Positions 60,272-64,000 of a DNA stretch of 64,000 nt are shown one piece after another (the first letter of the stretch is position 1; each line of letters opens with the position of its first letter). The notes under the pieces are model-generated. The model did not search any database. It was not told where the DNA came from and saw only the letters and a program-made list of their open reading frames with translations. The DNA comes from Zanthoxylum bungeanum (lineage: Eukaryota; Streptophyta; Magnoliopsida; Sapindales; Rutaceae): positions 62,001 through 126,000 of the forward strand of contig SKCR01034774.1 in the NCBI GenBank assembly GCA_019454045.1, read 5' to 3'. A program made the translations under genes and the position numbers.

Positions 60272-62628
60272 TAGGTTTAAGCATGAAATACTTTAGGTTA
60301 AAATTTGGGTAAAATTGATTGAAGCATGTTCTTGTGAAATTTGATGAATGAGTATGCTTATATGTATGTTAAATGACATTATATGAAATCAATTTTATGA
60401 AAAATGCATTGGATGATTTTTCCCCAAAATTTCTACCTTGGCCGAATGGGTGTGATAAATTGATTGAAGCATGTTCTTATGAAATTTGATGAATAAGTAT
60501 GCTTGCATGTGTATAGAATGATATTACATGGAATCAATTTTATGAAAAATGCATTGGATGATTTTTCCCCAATATATTCACCTTGGCCGAATGGCATGAT
60601 GAAATTGATATAAGCATGTTCTTATGAAATTTGATTAATAAGTATGCTTGCATGTGTATAACATGATGTTATATGGAATCAATTTCATGAAAAATGCATT
60701 GGATGATTTTTCCCCAAATCCATGCCTTGGCCGAATGTATTACTACTTGGAGTGGTTGATATTTTTTGTGTATAAGATCATTGGATGACTTAGAACGTAT
60801 AGGACGTAGATTAGTAATTCAATCGGATTGAAAAACAAATCGACACAAAAAACTCACCTTGGCCGAATCAACAAGGACATGAAATGGAGTTGATTTTTTG
60901 ATAAAATTAATGTTGGACATTTATTTTGCAAAATACATGATTAATAAATTAAATGGGTATTTTTGAAATATTTGATTTAATGTATTAATCTTGGTATTAC
61001 ACTTTAATTAATTGGACTTTAATGTTTGGAATATTAAAATTTAATTAATGGGCTTTAATAATTTAATTGGGCCTTATGGGCTTAAAATTGGTTTTATGGC
61101 ACTTAAGGGTGATTCCTTATTTGGGCTTGGTAATTGGGTTTGACCCACATTGACCAAAGCCCAAGCCTTAATAAATCAATTCTAAGTCCATTTGACTTGA
61201 ATTAAATTCAACATTGGATGTTAGTTGGGCTTTGAGGCCCAATAAGATTAGATTTAGAATCTAAGTCTTTAAAGCACATTAAAAGTGTAAACATTTAATT
61301 TGGAATTAAATGAATGAATTAGTATTGAATACGTATTAAATCAGATTTAATAAGTAGTTCGATATAATTCGCGAATTCGTACCTTATGTACTTATTCTCA
61401 ATAGAGTTGGACTCGCGCAAAAATCAAACCGTTGTTTGAACATTGGATGATCACTTAAACAAAGACTAATTAATTGGATTAGATTGGTTGTAAAAGCATG
61501 TCTTGTTTGAATATATATGTATGTGATGAATGAATAGTGTATATCGGATGGATATTAGAAGGGAAAGGGTAATTTTAGAAATTATTGTAAATTTGGAATT
61601 TATAAATTGGACCTGCGTGTCCAGCCTTATCTCTTTATCTCTTTGTATTCTCTTCTCACCTAATTCCCCTCAATGTAAATGAGGTTTCTCTTATTGTATT
61701 ATGTAATTGGGTAGTAGTAGAATAGTGCTAGCGGGGAGAGAGAAAGGGAGGAGTGATTTGTTCTAGGAACAAGTTGTTTATATATCCATCCGCATATCAC
61801 TATTAATTTACTTTACGCGCTTTATGATGTTTTAGAAGCATGCTTAAGGGTGTATGATGATGAGACCTAACAAAGATAAATAATTGGTTGCCAATTACGC
61901 GAAAATCCCTCAATTTATATTAAGCGAATATCCTTCCATTGAATGATTCTTGTTCAAGATCCGAAATTGGCATTGGTTTGTTTTTGACCAAAGTCAAGAC
62001 CTTTGTCAATCAAGGATGTACTTGAATCATGAGAGTTTTGTTGCATATCGGTGTCTTGTCCAAATCGTGATTTTTATTGGCCAAAGTCAAGGTCACTTTT
62101 TGTCCAATGACATTGATTACGAAACTTTCCTCGTCAATGGGTCCCGCTTAACTGGAATCATTAGGTTTGTTTTTGGCCAAAGCCATGGCCTAGATGATTC
62201 GGAGGATATGGTTAGGAAAATGTATTAGATACATTGACATATGTATTAGATATATATGTTTCGGACTTGGATGTCCACCTAACCGGATCTAGGAATTGGA
62301 TGAGATCCAATTGATCATAGAGATCTACCTAAGTTAAATAGCATGCAATTTTTATTGGCCAAAGTCAGGGTTGTATGTTATTTAACGGGATCCTAGCCCG
62401 CTAGGAAATGCGATTTCCCGAGTTCTCTACAGAGGGTTGGAGACTTGAAGAAAATAGTGGGAGGCTATTATTGAATTTGCAATTTCGTTCAGATAATTAG
62501 CCTTACACGTCTTTCAAAATTATTTCGTCAATATTTTTTAGTTGGACTAATATATTGTTATTTTACTTGTAACAGTTTGACTGTACCCATAACATCGTTG
62601 ACTTTATAGTTGGACTATAGTCGTCAAG
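60272..62628 (+). other. C6 leader, about 2.4 kb
   Basis: No coding frame of note. It contains a 145-bp triplication (listed next) and ttggccaaagtcaag-type motifs at 62078 (exact) and, as variants, near 61985, 62172 and 62355. Many copia elements have leaders of a few hundred bases, so this one is long. Confidence 0.75.
60316..60740. repeat. 145-bp tandem triplication in the C6 leader
   Basis: Units start at 60316, 60461 and 60606 with tgattgaagcatgttctt and end with ccttggccgaatg. C4 and C5 have only one copy of the corresponding block. Confidence 0.85.
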
Positions 62629-64000
62629 ATGACTGGCAAAGGTAATATCCGCGACATAATCATGGGCGATAATGTCTTCAAAGGGACAAACTTTGCCGAC
62701 TGGGAAATGAACCTCAAGATTGTGCTTGGGGCTGAGAGGGTACTGTATACTATTCAGAGGCCTCTCCCGCCTAAACCCACTGAGCCACTGGAGCTAGAGT
62801 TATGGAGAACTCATAGTGATGATTGTGACCAAGCTCAGTCAATTATGCTAGCTGCAATGACTCAGCATTTCAGACGCCAAAATAGGGACTTGGATCCCTA
62901 TAACATGATGGCAAGATTGCGTGATCTTCACCGCACTAACAAGCGGATGAAGAGGTACGAGCTAGTAAGGAAACTCTTCCGCTCCCGGATGACAGACGGC
63001 GCATCAGTTGAGGCCCACGGGACTCAAATGATCGCTGACATTGATGAGTTAGCCAATATGGGCATTGTCTTGGAGGCAGAGCTGACGATTGATATGATAT
63101 TACAATCGCTGCCCGATACTTGGAAACAAATCATCATCAACTACAAGTTGATGGATACTGACGACACTCTCGGAGAGTTGTTGTCCGTACTGAAGGAGTC
63201 CGAAAAGGAACTCCTAAAGGGGAGCAAGCGCGAGGCGCATTATGCATCGACCTCTCATGCGCCAAGGGCCGGGCCCAAGGCAATTGGAGGTGCGAGGAAG
63301 AAAAGTTTCAAGAAGAAGGGCAAAGGCAAGTTGACAGTGGCTTCTAGGAAGCCAAAGGACAAATCTCGCGACATCTGCCTAAACTGCGGCAAGAGGGGTC
63401 ACTGGAAACGTGACTGCCGAATGGGCATTGGGCAGAGGGAGGATATCAAGGCTAGCAAGGCTATCGCCTCTGGTATGTTTGTCATTGAGATAAATATGAA
63501 TACTTCTAGTTTTAAAAATTGGATTTTTGATTCTGGTTGTGGTGCTCATATTTGTACTGATGTGCAGGATCTGCATGATAGCAGGGTGCTGGCGTCAGGG
63601 GAGATGGATCTACGGGTCGGAAACGGAACACCTGTTGCTGTTTTGGCCGTAGGGACTTTTGTTTTAGAACTGCCCTCAGGGCATGTACTTAAACTTATGA
63701 ACTGTTATTTTGTACCTAGTTTAACTAGGAATATTATATCTGTATCCTTGTTAACCCAGCAGGGTTACACTTTTGTATTCAGAAACACTGGGTGTTATTT
63801 ATATCTGAATGATGCAGAAATTTGCACAGCTGTTGCAAATAACGGTCTTTATATTTTGAATATAAATGAATCTCCTAAAATGACAAACAAAAGGCTCAAA
63901 AGGAGTAATCTAAAAGATGAAGCTTATATATGGCATTGTCGTCTAGGACACATCAACAAGACTCGCATATCCACACTCTCGAAGAGTGGGTACTTGGACG
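62629..64000 (+). CDS. C6 gag-pol polyprotein, N-terminal 457 codons
   Basis: From ATG at 62629 the frame is open to the window edge; I found no stop when translating it. Residues 1-~230 are a copia gag (MTGKGNIRDIIMGDN, NFADWEMNLKIVLGAERVLY, LGELLSVLKESEKELLKG). A basic stretch is followed by the zinc knuckle CLNCGKRGHWKRDC (250-263), which binds element RNA. The protease active site is WIFDSGCGAHIC with Asp at about 301. A pre-integrase motif WHCRLGHINKTRI begins at about 435. Integrase, reverse transcriptase and RNase H are expected beyond 64000. The start is supported by the leader ending here and by alignment with the ATG-less sister copies. G/C-richer third positions contrast with the AT-rich decayed copies. 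Confidence 0.92.
   Translation, partial: MTGKGNIRDIIMGDNVFKGTNFADWEMNLKIVLGAERVLYTIQRPLPPKPTEPLELELWRTHSDDCDQAQSIMLAAMTQHFRRQNRDLDPYNMMARLRDLHRTNKRMKRYELVRKLFRSRMTDGASVEAHGTQMIADIDELANMGIVLEAELTIDMILQSLPDTWKQIIINYKLMDTDDTLGELLSVLKESEKELLKGSKREAHYASTSHAPRAGPKAIGGARKKSFKKKGKGKLTVASRKPKDKSRDICLNCGKRGHWKRDCRMGIGQREDIKASKAIASGMFVIEINMNTSSFKNWIFDSGCGAHICTDVQDLHDSRVLASGEMDLRVGNGTPVAVLAVGTFVLELPSGHVLKLMNCYFVPSLTRNIISVSLLTQQGYTFVFRNTGCYLYLNDAEICTAVANNGLYILNINESPKMTNKRLKRSNLKDEAYIWHCRLGHINKTRISTLSKSGYLD

Larger units (their letters stand above)
58302..64000 (+). mobile_element. C6: copia element with open gag-pol, 3' end beyond the window
   Basis: 5' LTR 58307-60258, primer site 60260-60271, leader to 62628, gag-pol from 62629. 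The left target duplication is probably GAAAC (58302-58306). It belongs to the same long-LTR family as C1-C5 and is closest to C3 in LTR and leader. It is the only copy here with an intact reading frame. Confidence 0.9.

Noticed and set aside
1..64000. tRNA or rRNA genes
   Set aside because: No cloverleaf with A and B boxes and no rRNA core sequence was noticed on either strand. A tRNA scan was not possible here.

Overview
This is plant nuclear DNA, almost certainly from a flowering plant. The first 570 bases are the 3' end of a DUF247 (UPF0481) gene, a plant-specific family. Nearly everything else is LTR-retrotransposon sequence of the plant Athila, Tat and Ty1-copia types. I see no tRNA, rRNA, CRISPR array or bacterial-style operon.

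Layout. (1) 1-4852: the partial host gene, then an LTR plus gag stub of an old Ty3/gypsy element, a degenerate ~50-bp repeat array and unassigned AT-rich DNA. (2) 4853-58306: one large nest. The outermost element, E1, is an Athila-type gypsy element on the minus strand. Its 3' LTR is split by E2, a Tat-type gypsy element on the minus strand (6556-51424, 5-bp target duplication GTGGC). E2 is split inside its RNase H region by C1, a long-LTR copia element on the minus strand (12088-44772, duplication CCATC). C1 is split by C2 (minus strand, later truncated). C2 received C3 (plus strand, 17848-25712, duplication CAAAC) and C4 (plus strand, from 27072). C4 received C5 (plus strand, 29671-39366, duplication GTACC). 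A deletion with templated filler near 41937-41971 removed the far ends of C4 and C2 and the middle of C1. (3) 58307-64000: C6, another copia element on the plus strand. It cuts off the 5' part of E1 and runs off the window with an open gag-pol frame.

Coding state. E1 and E2 have recognisable pol domains broken by stops, frameshifts or deletions. C1-C5 share a decayed gag-pol with no usable gag start; where the reverse transcriptase site survives it is destroyed. Yet their LTRs, primer sites and target duplications show that they moved. C6 has an uninterrupted frame with zinc knuckle, protease and pre-integrase motifs. The simplest reading is a non-autonomous copia population mobilised by relatives like C6.

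Most unusual content. E1 carries, between integrase and 3' LTR, an intronless frameshifted copy of a LOG-type cytokinin-activating enzyme gene and a second accessory reading frame with a cysteine cluster. Also notable are a run of short AT-stem dyads with mostly 3-base spacers in every copia LTR examined, a repeated palindromic TTGGCCAA motif in the copia leaders, and a cluster of ACGTGG boxes in the E1 LTR.
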